Shown here piece after piece: positions 52,801 to 63,566 of a DNA stretch of 64,000 nt. The first letter of the stretch is position 1; every line of letters starts with the position of its first letter. A program made the translations under genes and the position numbers. The DNA comes from Rhizoclosmatium globosum. Its lineage: Eukaryota; Chytridiomycota; Chytridiomycetes; Chytridiales; Chytriomycetaceae. The notes below the pieces were generated by a model. The model worked only from the letters and a program-made list of their open reading frames with translations. It searched no databases and had not been told where the DNA came from. The stretch spans positions 372,001 to 436,000 of the forward strand of contig MCGO01000014.1 of the NCBI GenBank assembly GCA_002104985.1. Reading direction: 5' to 3'.

Positions 52801-55740
52801 TTTGGCTGATGCTTTGCTGATGCTTTTCTGATGTCTCTCAAACCATAGCCAATACTCCAAATGGGTTCTCGTTTTGCAGTTACATTAATACAGTGTGCAT
52901 CTTTGATTAGGAAGTGTTGGATGCTGTGATTTGCTCAAGAAAAAAGAATCAGCATTTGGCTGATGCTTTGCTGATGCTTTTCTGATGTCTCTCAAACCAT
53001 AGCCAATACTCCAAATGGGTTCTTGTTACACAGTTACATTAATACAGTGTGCATCTTTGATTAGGAAGTGTTGGATACAGTGTTCAGCTCAATGAAAAAG
53101 CATCAGCAATTTGGCTGATGCTTTGCTGATGCTTTTCTGATGTCTCTCAAACCATAGCCAATACTCCAAATGGGTTCTTGTTACACAGTTACATTAATAC
53201 AGTGTGCATCTTTGATTAGGAAGTGTTGGATACAGTGTTCACCTCAATAAAAAAGCATCAGCAATTTGGCTGATGCTTTGCTGATGCTTTTCTGATGTCT
53301 CTCGAACCATAGCCAATACTCCAAATGGGTTCTCGTTTTGCAGTTACATTAATACAGTGTGCATCTTTGATTAGGAAGTGTTGGATACAGTGTTCAGCTC
53401 AATGAAAAAGCATCAGCAATTTGGCTGATGCTTTGCTGATGCTTTCTGATGTCTCTCGAACCATAGCCAATACTCCAAATGGGTTCTCGTTTTGCAGTTA
53501 CATTAATACAGTGTGCATCTTTGATTAGGAAGTGTTGGATACAGTGTTCAGCTCAATGAAAAAGCATCAGCAATTTGGCTGATGCTTTGCTGATGCTTTT
53601 CTGATGTCTCTCAAACCATAGCCAATACTCCAAATGGGTTCTGTTACACAGTTACATTAATACAGTGTGCATCTTTGATTAGGAAGTGTTGGATACAGTG
53701 TTCACCTCAATAAAAAAGCATCAGCAATTTGGCTGATGCTTTGCTGATGCTTTTCTGATGTCTCTCGAACCATAGCCAATACTCCAAATGGGTTCTCGTT
53801 TTGCAGTTACATTAATACAGTGTGCATCTTTGATTAGGAAGTGTTGGATACAGTGTTCAGCTCAATGAAAAAGCATCAGCAATTTGGCTGATGCTTTGCT
53901 GATGCTTTTCTGATGTCTCTCGAACCATAGCCAATACTCCAAATGGGTTCTCGTTTTGCAGTTACATTAATACAGTGTGCATCTTTGATTAGGAAGTGTT
54001 GGATGCTGTGATTTGCTCAAGAAAAAAGAATCAGCATTTTGGCTGATGCTTTGCTGATGCTTTTCTGATGTCTCTCAAACCATAGCCAATACTCCAAATG
54101 GGTTCTCGTTTTGCAGTTACATTAATACAGTGTGCATCTTTGATTAGGAAGTGTTGGATGCTGTGATTTGCTCAAGAAAAAAGAATCAGCATTTTGGCTG
54201 ATGCTTTGCTGATGCTTTTCTGATGTCTCTCGAACCATAGCCAATACTCCAAATGGGTTCTTGTTACACAGTTACATTAATACAGTGTGCATCTTTGATT
54301 AGGAAGTGTTGGATACAGTGTTCAGCTCAAGAAAAAAGCATCAGCAATTTGGCTGATGCTTTGCTGATGCTTTTCTGATGTCTCTCAAACCATAGCCAAT
54401 ACTCCAAATGGGTTCTCGTTTTGCAGTTACATTAATACAGTGTGCATCTTTGATTAGGAAGTGTTGGATGCTGTGATTGCTCAAGAAAAAAGATCAGCAT
54501 TTTGGCTGATGCTTTGCTGATGCTTTTCTGATGTCTCTCGAACCATAGCCAATACTCCAAATGGGTTCTTGTTTGCAGTTACATTAATACAGTGTGCATC
54601 TTTGATTAGGAAGTGTTGGATACAGTGTTCGCTCAATGAAAAAGCATCAGCAATTTGGCTGATGCTTTGCTGATGCCTTTCTGATGTCTCTCGAACCATA
54701 GCCAATACTCCAAATGGGTTCTCGTTTGCAGTTACATTAATACAGTGTGCATCTTTGATTAGGAAGTGTTGGATACAGTGTTCAGCTCAATGAAAAAGCA
54801 TCAGCAATTTGGCTGATGCTTTGCTGATGCTTTTCTGATGTCTCTCAAACCATAGCCAATACTCCAAATGGGTTCTTGTTACACAGTTACATTAATACAG
54901 TGTGCATCTTTGATTAGGAAGTGTTGGATACAGTGTTCAGCTCAATAAAAAAGCATCAGCAATTTGGCTGATGCTTTGCTGATGCTTTTCTGATGTCTCT
55001 CGAACCATAGCCAATACTCCAAATGGGTTCTCGTTTTGCAGTTACATTAATACAGTGTGCATCTTTGATTAGGAAGTGTTGGATACAGTGTTCAGCTCAA
55101 TGAAAAAAGCATCAGCAATTTGGCTGATGCTTTGCTGATGCTTTTCTGATGTCTCTCGAACCATAGCCAATACTCCAAATGGGTTCTCGTTTTGCAGTTA
55201 CATTAATACAGTGTGCATCTTTGATTAGGAAGTGTTGGATACAGTGTTCAGCTCAATGAAAAAGCATCAGCAATTTGGCTGATGCTTTGCTGATGCTTTT
55301 CTGATGTCTCTCAAACCATAGCCAATACTCCAAATGGGTTCTTGTTACACAGTTACATTAATACAGTGTGCATCTTTGATTAGGAAGTGTTGGATGCTGT
55401 GATTTGCTCAAGAAAAAAGAATCAGCATTTTGGCTGATGCTTTGCTGATGCTTTTCTGATGTCTCTCGAACCATAGCCAATACTCCAAATGGGTTCTTGT
55501 TACACAGTTACATTAATACAGTGTGCATCTTTGATTAGGAAGTGTTGGATGCTGTGATTTGCTCAAGAAAAAAGAATCAGCATTTTGGCTGATGCTTTGC
55601 TGATGCTTTTCTGATGTCTCTCGAACCATAGCCAATACTCCAAATGGGTTCTCGTTTTGCAGTTACATTAATACAGTGTGCATCTTTGATTAGGAAGTGT
55701 TGGATACAGTGTTCAGCTCAATGAAAAAGCATCAGCAATT

Positions 55741-55830
55741 TGGCTGATGCTTTGCTGATGCTTTTCTGATGTCTCTCAAACCATACTGATGCTTTGCTGA
55801 TGCTTTTCTGATGTCTCTCGAACCATAGCC
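55741..55830. repeat. Irregular satellite C unit with a partial internal duplication
   Basis: After CTCTCAAACCATA at about 55785 the sequence jumps back to CTGATGCTTTGCTGATGC and repeats the second half of the hairpin region plus CTCTCGAACCATAG. This lengthens the unit by several tens of bases. Confidence 0.85.
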
Positions 55831-58800
55831 AATACTCCAAATGGGTTCTCGTTTTGCAGTTACATTAATACAGTGTGCATCTTTGATTAGGAAGTGTTGG
55901 ATGCTGTGATTTGCTCAAGAAAAAAGAATCAGCATTTTGGCTGATGCTTTGCTGATGCTTTTCTGATGTCTCTCAAACCATAGCCAATACTCCAAATGGG
56001 TTCTCGTTTTGCAGTTACATTAATACAGTGTGCATCTTTGATTAGGAAGTGTTGGATGCTGTGATTTGCTCAAGAAAAAAGAATCAGCATTTTGGCTGAT
56101 GCTTTGCTGATGCTTTTCTGATGTCTCTCGAACCATAGCCAATACTCCAAATGGGTTCTTGTTACACAGTTACATTAATACAGTGTGCATCTTTGATTAG
56201 GAAGTGTTGGATACAGTGTTCAGCTCAATGAAAAAGCATCAGCAATTTGGCTGATGCTTTGCTGATGCTTTTCTGATGTCTCTCAAACCATAGCCAATAC
56301 TCCAAATGGGTTCTCGTTTTGCAGTTACATTAATACAGTGTGCATCTTTGATTAGGAAGTGTTGGATGCTGTGATTTGCTCAAGAAAAAAGAATCAGCAT
56401 TTTGGCTGATGCTTTGCTGATGCTTTTCTGATGTCTCTCAAACCATAGCCAATACTCCAAATGGGTTCTTGTTACACAGTTACATTAATACAGTGTGCAT
56501 CTTTGATTAGGAAGTGTTGGATACAGTGTTCACCTCAATAAAAAAGCATCAGCAATTTGGCTGATGCTTTGCTGATGCTTTTCTGATGTCTCTCGAACCA
56601 TAGCCAATACTCCAAATGGGTTCTCGTTTTGCAGTTACATTAATACAGTGTGCATCTTTGATTAGGAAGTGTTGGATACAGTGTTCAGCTCAATAAAAAA
56701 GCATCAGCAATTTGGCTGATGCTTTGCTGATGCTTTTCTGATGTCTCTCAAACCATAGCCAATACTCCAAATGGGTTCTCGTTTTGCAGTTACATTAATA
56801 CAGTGTGCATCTTTGATTAGGAAGTGTTGGATGCTGTGATTTGCTCAAGAAAAAAGAATCAGCATTTTGGCTGATGCTTTGCTGATGCTTTTCTGATGTC
56901 TCTCGAACCATAGCCAATACTCCAAATGGGTTCTCGTTTTGCAGTTACATTAATACAGTGTGCATCTTTGATTAGGAAGTGTTGGATACAGTGTTCAGCT
57001 CAATGAAAAAGCATCAGCAATTTGGCTGATGCTTTGCTGATGCTTTTCTGATGTCTCTCGAACCATAGCCAATACTCCAAATGGGTTCTCGTTTTGCAGT
57101 TACATTAATACAGTGTGCATCTTTGATTAGGAAGTGTTGGATACAGTGTTCAGCTCAATGAAAAAGCATCAGCAATTTGGCTGATGCTTTGCTGATGCTT
57201 TTCTGATGTCTCTCAAACCATAGCCAATACTCCAAATGGGTTCTTGTTACACAGTTACATTAATACAGTGTGCATCTTTGATTAGGAAGTGTTGGATACA
57301 GTGTTCACCTCAATAAAAAAGCATCAGCAATTTGGCTGATGCTTTGCTGATGCTTTTCTGATGTCTCTCAAACCATAGCCAATACTCCAAATGGGTTCTC
57401 GTTTTGCAGTTACATTAATACAGTGTGCATCTTTGATTAGGAAGTGTTGGATGCTGTGATTTGCTCAAGAAAAAAGAATCAGCATTTTGGCTGATGCTTT
57501 GCTGATGCTTTTCTGATGTCTCTCGAACCATAGCCAATACTCCAAATGGGTTCTCGTTTTGCAGTTACATTAATACAGTGTGCATCTTTGATTAGGAAGT
57601 GTTGGATGCTGTGATTTGCTCAAGAAAAAAGAATCAGCATTTTGGCTGATGCTTTGCTGATGCTTTTCTGATGTCTCTCGAACCATAGCCAATACTCCAA
57701 ATGGGTTCTTGTTACACAGTTACATTAATACAGTGTGCATCTTTGATTAGGAAGTGTTGGATGCTGTGATTTGCTCAAGAAAAAAGAATCAGCATTTTGG
57801 CTGATGCTTTGCTGATGCTTTTCTGATGTCTCTCAAACCATAGCCAATACTCCAAATGGGTTCTCGTTTTGCAGTTACATTAATACAGTGTGCATCTTTG
57901 ATTAGGAAGTGTTGGATGCTGTGATTTGCTCAAGAAAAAAGAATCAGCATTTTGGCTGATGCTTTGCTGATGCTTTTCTGATGTCTCTCGAACCATAGCC
58001 AATACTCCAAATGGGTTCTCGTTTTGCAGTTACATTAATACAGTGTGCATCTTTGATTAGGAAGTGTTGGATGCTGTGATTTGCTCAAGAAAAAAGAATC
58101 AGCATTTTGGCTGATGCTTTGCTGATGCTTTTCTGATGTCTCTCGAACCATAGCCAATACTCCAAATGGGTTCTTGTTACACAGTTACATTAATACAGTG
58201 TGCATCTTTGATTAGGAAGTGTTGGATGCTGTGATTTGCTCAAGAAAAAAGAATCAGCATTTTGGCTGATGCTTTGCTGATGCTTTTCTGATGTCTCTCG
58301 AACCATAGCCAATACTCCAAATGGGTTCTCGTTTTGCAGTTACATTAATACAGTGTGCATCTTTGATTAGGAAGTGTTGGATGCTGTGATTTGCTCAAGG
58401 AAAAAGCATCAGCATTTTGGCTGATGCTTTGCTGATGCTTTTCTGATGTCTCTTGAACCATAGCCAATACTCCAAATGGGTTCTCGTTTTGCAGTTACAT
58501 TAATACAGTGTGCATCTTTGATTAGGAAGTGTTGGATGCTGTGATTTGCTCAAGGAAAAAGCATCAGCATTTTGGCTGATGCTTTGCTGATGCTTTTCTG
58601 ATGTCTCTCGAACCATAGCCAATACTCCAAATGGGTTCTCGTTTTGCAGTTACATTAATACAGTGTGCATCTTTGATTAGGAAGTGTTGGATACAGTGTT
58701 CAGCTCAATGAAAAAGCATCAGCAATTTGGCTGATGCTTTGCTGATGCTTTTCTGATGTCTCTCGAACCATAGCCAATACTCCAAATGGGTTCTCGTTTT

Positions 58801-59144
58801 GCAGTTACATTAATACAGTGTGCATCTTTGATTAGGAAGTGTTGGATACAGTGTTCAGCTCAATGAAAAAGCATCAGCAATTTGGCTGATGCTTTGCTGA
58901 TGCTTTTCTGATGTCTCTCAAACCATAGCCAATACTCCAAATGGGTTCTTGTTACACAGTTACATTAATACAGTGTGCATCTTTGATTAGGAAGTGTTGG
59001 ATGCTGTGATTTGCTCAAGAAAAAAGAATCAGCATTTTGGCTGATGCTTTGCTGATGCTTTTCTGATGTCTCTCGAACTATAGCCAATACTCCAAATGGG
59101 TTCTCGTTTTGCAGTTACATTAATACAGTGTGCATCTTTGATTA

Positions 59145-60888
59145 GCCCTCCCCAGATATTCGAGGTTTGGGAGGAATCACAGCTGAATCCTCCCAATCCT
59201 CCCAATCCCCGGATTGGTGCGTTTTCCCCCAGATAATAAACGTGAATCCTCGTGAATCGCGGAGGACAATGAGCATGATGAGGATTTAATTTTGCAACTC
59301 AATCCAATCTTTGACTTGGATGTAATACAATTCTGTGCAGAGTATAGTCAACAGTCCGGTCGAAACATACCTCCAAACCAGAGGTTGCGAGAAGCCGTTG
59401 CTGAATACTTGATTCAAAAATAAGGATCAATAAACACCCTTATTTGTCTTTTCAATCAAGTTAAGTAATCATTTGTCTCCACCAGCACCGCCACCTCCTC
59501 CAACAACACGAAGGTATGCCATAAACTGAGCACGTTTCTCCTCCGCCTTCTCCAAATCTTGATTTCTCTTTGCCTCTTGGTTTTTGATTTGCTGCTCATG
59601 TTGCTCAATTGCCTGCTGGTTTTGTGTGCGTGTCATTTCAAGCAACTCCGTTTGAATCCTGTTTGATTCCTTCATCACTTCAATCTGCTGCTCTTGAAAC
59701 TCAGTCATTCCATCACACGGCGCCTTCTTCTTGTTGGGCTTTGGGGTTCTCGTTGCACCATCAGCATTTCCAGACTTGCGAATGCCTTCCAATGCTTCTG
59801 CTGCATCATTTTGGCGCTTACGCTTATTCTCCTCCTTTTTTGCAGCTCCTTTGTCCAACTTCTCACCCCTTGGAGCCAGCACTGCCGTAAGCTTGGGCAC
59901 AACCACCACATCCAAGTCTCTTCCTTGCCATCATCATTGCATTCCAGCACGTTATTTGTACTTGAAGTCGAAACAAGATCCTGAATGGCCTTTGTGATTG
60001 GCGTGACAGATGATTCTTTCACCACACTCACGCAAACAGGACTGGCAGGGGACTCTTGGCGGACCTTAAGCCCAGGAGAAATTGTGTTTCGAGATTGATA
60101 GAATCCCTTGGCGGCAGCAGAAAGGCCTAAGATGGACATAACCTTTTCAAAATGGTCTGGTTCGTCATCTGGTTCTGTCCCTGTCCCAGTTACTCCACGC
60201 AAATCATCTGCATGACTTGAAGTAGACGACTTCAACGCTTTCCATTTGTTCCTGCATGTATCGCCAGTCATGCCAACCAGATCTTGGTGGTGAACGTCAA
60301 TTCCAAGGATGTAAGCAACCTGTTGAATGGTCAGCTTGATGAGCAAGTCATAGAAAATACCCGAGGTGGAACTCCGGCCCAATACTCTTTTGTGACCGAG
60401 ACATTCTTGGAATGCACCCTGTCCCAATCTTCTTGAACAACATCGAGGAGTGCATCTGCGATTTCATCATCCCAAATATAAGCCGGCTTTCTTGCCTTCT
60501 TGTCAACAGGGACAGCAGAAGTATTGGCTGGCACAGGCGTCTTGCGGGTGCGCATTTTGGGCTCTGCGGGCATGACGTTCGTTCCTTCTTTTCGGCCTTT
60601 GCAAAAAAAAAGAAAGCAAGTAGAAGGTGGAAATTATGTCTGATTTTTCACTCTTTTTATGTTGACGATCCTGGCTGCCAATCTTGTGTCTGTCAATCTT
60701 GTCTGCCAATCTCGCGTCACTCCCATCTCCAACCAATCCTCCAGATTTGTCTCTGGACAGTGATTTGCGATTCCCTTCAAAACTCCAATCCTCTTTGACC
60801 CCGAATCCGGCCCCAATCCAGCACCTAACGCATTCACAAATCAGGTCAGCCCAATCCTGTCAAAAAAGTCGAATATCTGGGGACCACT
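59145..60888. mobile_element. TIR transposon-like element inserted in satellite C (PIF/Harbinger-like by inference), copy 1
   Basis: The 1744-bp element interrupts a satellite unit at GATTA/GGAAG, and the repeat resumes in register after it. ATTA occurs on both sides (59141-59144 and 60889-60892), compatible with a short (3-4 bp, TTA or ATTA) target duplication. The ends carry a 14-bp inverted repeat: CCCCAGATATTCGA at 59150-59163 and TCGAATATCTGGGG at 60869-60882. The outermost few bases match poorly. It encodes a Myb/SANT-like protein but no DDE transposase. A short A/T target site plus a Myb-like accessory protein recalls PIF/Harbinger elements; the superfamily is inferred. Confidence 0.75.
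59469..60573 (-). CDS. Myb/SANT-like DNA-binding, coiled-coil protein of the TIR element
   Basis: Model: 60573-60361, 60319-59962 and 59923-59469 (341 aa). Intron 1 (41 bp, GTATTT...CAACAG) is well supported: joining gives PPRVAYILG and restores a trihelix/Myb-type pattern with Trp34, Trp50 and Trp97 (WDDEIADALLDVV ... GDTCRNKWKAL). The second gap (59924-59961) is 38 bp with a GTACAA donor and an AAG acceptor; it could equally be a frameshift in a decaying gene. The C-terminal third is a long Gln/Glu/Lys-rich coiled coil (FQEQQIEVMKESNRIQTELL onward) ending in a glycine run. Likely role: binding the element's ends or subterminal repeats, possibly recruiting a transposase supplied elsewhere. 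Confidence 0.65.
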
Positions 60889-61020
60889 ATTAGGAAGTGT
60901 TGGATGCTGTGATTTGCTCAAGGAAAAAGCATCAGCATTTTGGCTGATGCTTTGCTGACGCTATTACGCCTCTCGAACCATAGCCAATACTCCAAATTTG
61001 TTCTTGTTTTGCAGTTACAG
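60886..61020. repeat. Partial, diverged satellite C unit to the right of the element
   Basis: Continues the interrupted unit (TTAGGAAGTGTTGGATGCTG) through the hairpin and CCAATACTCCAAAT. It has changes not seen in the main array (GCTGACGCTATTACGCC, CCAAATTTGTTC) and fades after GCAGTTACAGTAACATGCAG. Confidence 0.9.
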
Positions 61021-62777
61021 TAACATGCAGTTCTTTAAAGTTTTGGCATTGATTGGAGAATTTTGGATAATAGGGAATGAATTGTTTTCATTTACTTTCT
61101 TGGTGTTTATGTTCTTGTGTATGTTGTTATTAAAATCTTGATGTTGTAGGTCATATCTCCTTTTAATAATTCTATGTATGAGTTCTTCTTTTCCCTCTCT
61201 TCCAGGCTTCTATGGGATGCGCCGTTTTTTTTTGATCTGGAAGTTTCAGAGAATGTCTGCATTTGTTCTTGTGTCTATTTGAATTCACAGTTGTTCTCAA
61301 ATCTTAAAGGAATATTACTATGAACATGTTCAATTTCTGTTCTTCTGCATATTTTTGTTTCTTTGTTTCCTCCCACTGTTTCTCATTCCAATGTCTTTCC
61401 CATGTGAATGTGATCACGGCTTGTTCCTCGGCTACTCATCTCCTTTGACATAGCCATTTTAGGCTCTCGGTGGAGTGTCAACCTTTCATATTCTACAGAT
61501 ACTTCCATCTAAAAACTAAGACAACAGGGATGAGAGTCAATCCCCAGCAATGTGACTGCAACCTTCTCATTTTTGCCCTCTGTTCTCCTCTTCCACTTGG
61601 TTGCCTACTTGACTGTTTGCCATTTTTTCCACTCTCATCATCTTGGCTCTCTATCCTTCTCCTTCCAGACCCTCAAGCTCTGATATACCTTTTTGTCTTT
61701 TGCTTACATTCATCTTCGGATACCACAGATGGGAATTACAAGTTTGGATAAGAGTTACAAGGGACTAATGCTAGATTTTATTATTGGTCAATTGCCAATA
61801 ATTTATTTTATGATTTGCTTCTCACGACTCATAGAAGAACGGAAACCCCAGCTAAAGCTGGGGCGTGATCCTGGCTGGGTTCCTTTAGAAAGAAGTTGTT
61901 TATTAACAGCTAAAAAAGGGAGCACGTTATCCTTTGGAGATGTTGCAGTAGTTTCTCTCAAAAGGGGCAGGGTCTCCTTTTTTGCTAAACAATAGAAAAT
62001 ATTTGTTTATTAATACGTTTTAATGGTGTGAATATTTGGGCAGAGTGTAGAATGTGCTGGAAGGTTGTGGAGAACCCAACTTCAGTCTGAAAAAGATAAG
62101 TATTTCTGGAGTTGATCCAGACTGTGCTTAATAAATCGACAAATTAATATTGTTTTATTACCATCACAAAGTATGAGGTCCCCCTGGATTAAACTTAGGT
62201 CAGGCTTGTGGTTTGAGTCTTGGATTGAACACCACTTGCCTGCGACTCGGGAACGGCTGAAGCGAAATGCACAAAACTTTAGGAAACAATTAATAAAACT
62301 AATATCAATATCTCTTTAGATTATCGAAACGATCGAAGAAAGAATAATGGAGCTGCGCCGAAGCCCACAACTCGAACCCAACATGCGCAACTCGGGACCC
62401 TGGCGTTATCGGAAAAAACAGCTCTAGGCTGCCTTCATATTTTAGTCTTTCATCAGTTAATAAAATTTGAGGAGTTCGAGGATTGAGGGAGGAGATAGGT
62501 TTTTGAAGGTTTTGATTTGAATTCAGGCCACGACCGCGGCCACAGCGCCACAACCTCCACTCCACTTCTATTCTACATTATTTCAACAGTTTTATTTTAT
62601 TTATTATGTTTAATGTGGTTAACTTGGCCAGATCTTGAGCCTGGTTTTGCCCTCGGACCAAACATTAAGTGAGTGCCAAGCCAAAAAAAACACCAGAACT
62701 TCCCACGGTTGAGGTTCTGCCAAAAGGTTCGACCGATCCAAACAGTTGTTTCTGCATCAGTTTTCACAACTGGTTGC
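61021..62777. other. Unassigned 1.76-kb stretch between satellite C segments
   Basis: Not satellite, and no convincing gene. Overlapping forward frames at 61470-61751 and 61693-61995 and reverse frames at 62305-62565 and 62597-62782 lack recognisable motifs. An 18-bp perfect hairpin, CCCCAGCTAAAGCTGGGG, sits at 61846-61863 in otherwise AT-rich surroundings. The stretch may be a further insertion into the satellite: the repeat fades out before it and resumes at GCATCTTTGATTAGG (62778). I find no terminal repeats. Confidence 0.6.
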
Positions 62778-63566
62778 AGCATCTTTGATTAGGAAGTGTT
62801 GGATGCTGTGATTTGCTCAAGAAAAAAGAATCAGCATTTTGGCTGATGCTTTGCTGATGCTTTTCTGATGTCTCTCGAACTATAGCCAATACTCCAAATG
62901 GGTTCTCGTTTTGCAGTTACATTAATACAGTGTGCATCTTTGATTCGGAAGTGTTGGATACAGTGTTCAGCTCAATGAAAAAGCATCAGCAATTTGGCTG
63001 ATGCTTTGCTGATGCTTTTCTGATGTCTCTCAAACCATAGCCAATACTCCAAATGGGTTCTCGTTTTGCAGTTACATTAATACAGTGTGCATCTTTGATT
63101 AGGAAGTGTTGGATACAGTGTTCAGCTCAATGAAAAAGCATCAGCAATTTGGCTGATGCTTTGCTGATGCTTTTCTGATGTCTCTCGAACCATAGCCAAT
63201 ACTCCAAATGGGTTCTCGTTTTGCAGTTACATTAATACAGTGTGCATCTTTGATTAGGAAGTGTTGGATACAGTGTTCAGCTCAATGAAAAAGCATCAGC
63301 AATTTGGCTGATGCTTTGCTGATGCTTTTCTGATGTCTCTCAAACCATAGCCAATACTCCAAATGGGTTCTTGTTACACAGTTACATTAATACAGTGTGC
63401 ATCTTTGATTAGGAAGTGTTGGATGCTGTGATTTGCTCAAGAAAAAAGAATCAGCATTTTGGCTGATGCTTTGCTGATGCTTTTCTGATGTCTCTCGAAC
63501 TATAGCCAATACTCCAAATGGGTTCTCGTTTTGCAGTTACATTAATACAGTGTGCATCTTTGATTA
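62778..63566. repeat. Satellite C, second segment (about 5 units)
   Basis: Five 155-bp units of the same family between the unassigned stretch and the second element copy. The last three units match, type for type, the last three before the first element copy (including the rare TCTCGAACTATAGCC variant). Confidence 0.97.

Larger units (their letters stand above)
38671..59144. repeat. Satellite C: 155-bp tandem repeat, about 132 copies
   Basis: The unit contains GTGCATCTTTGATTAGGAAG and recurs every 155 bp (AGTGTGCATC at 38831, 38986, 39141 and so on). Two main monomer classes exist: one with GATACAGTGTTCAGCTCAATG, the other with GATGCTGTGATTTGCTCAAGG. Secondary variation includes CAGCATTTTGG or CAGCAATTTGG, TCTCGAACC or TCTCAAACC, and CTCGTTTTGCAG or CTTGTTACACAG. 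Each unit contains AAAGCATCAGC and its inverse GCTGATGCTTT separated by 6 bp, followed by another GCTGATGCTTTT. From about 47.1 to 50.7 kb the array is almost pure CAGCAATTTGG/TCTCAAACC monomers. Short open frames here are by-products of the repeat. Confidence 0.98.

Noticed and set aside
51861..54705. Reverse-strand open frames in satellite C (with WLWFERHQKSISKAS-type repeats)
   Set aside because: By-products of the 155-bp repeat and its indels; no gene-like boundaries.
38671..59144. CRISPR array
   Set aside because: The whole 155-bp unit is repeated without unique spacers, and the organism is a eukaryote.
62305..62565. tRNA-like segment (GGGTTCGAGT on the reverse strand)
   Set aside because: The T-arm stem does not pair, and no acceptor or anticodon arm can be drawn around it.
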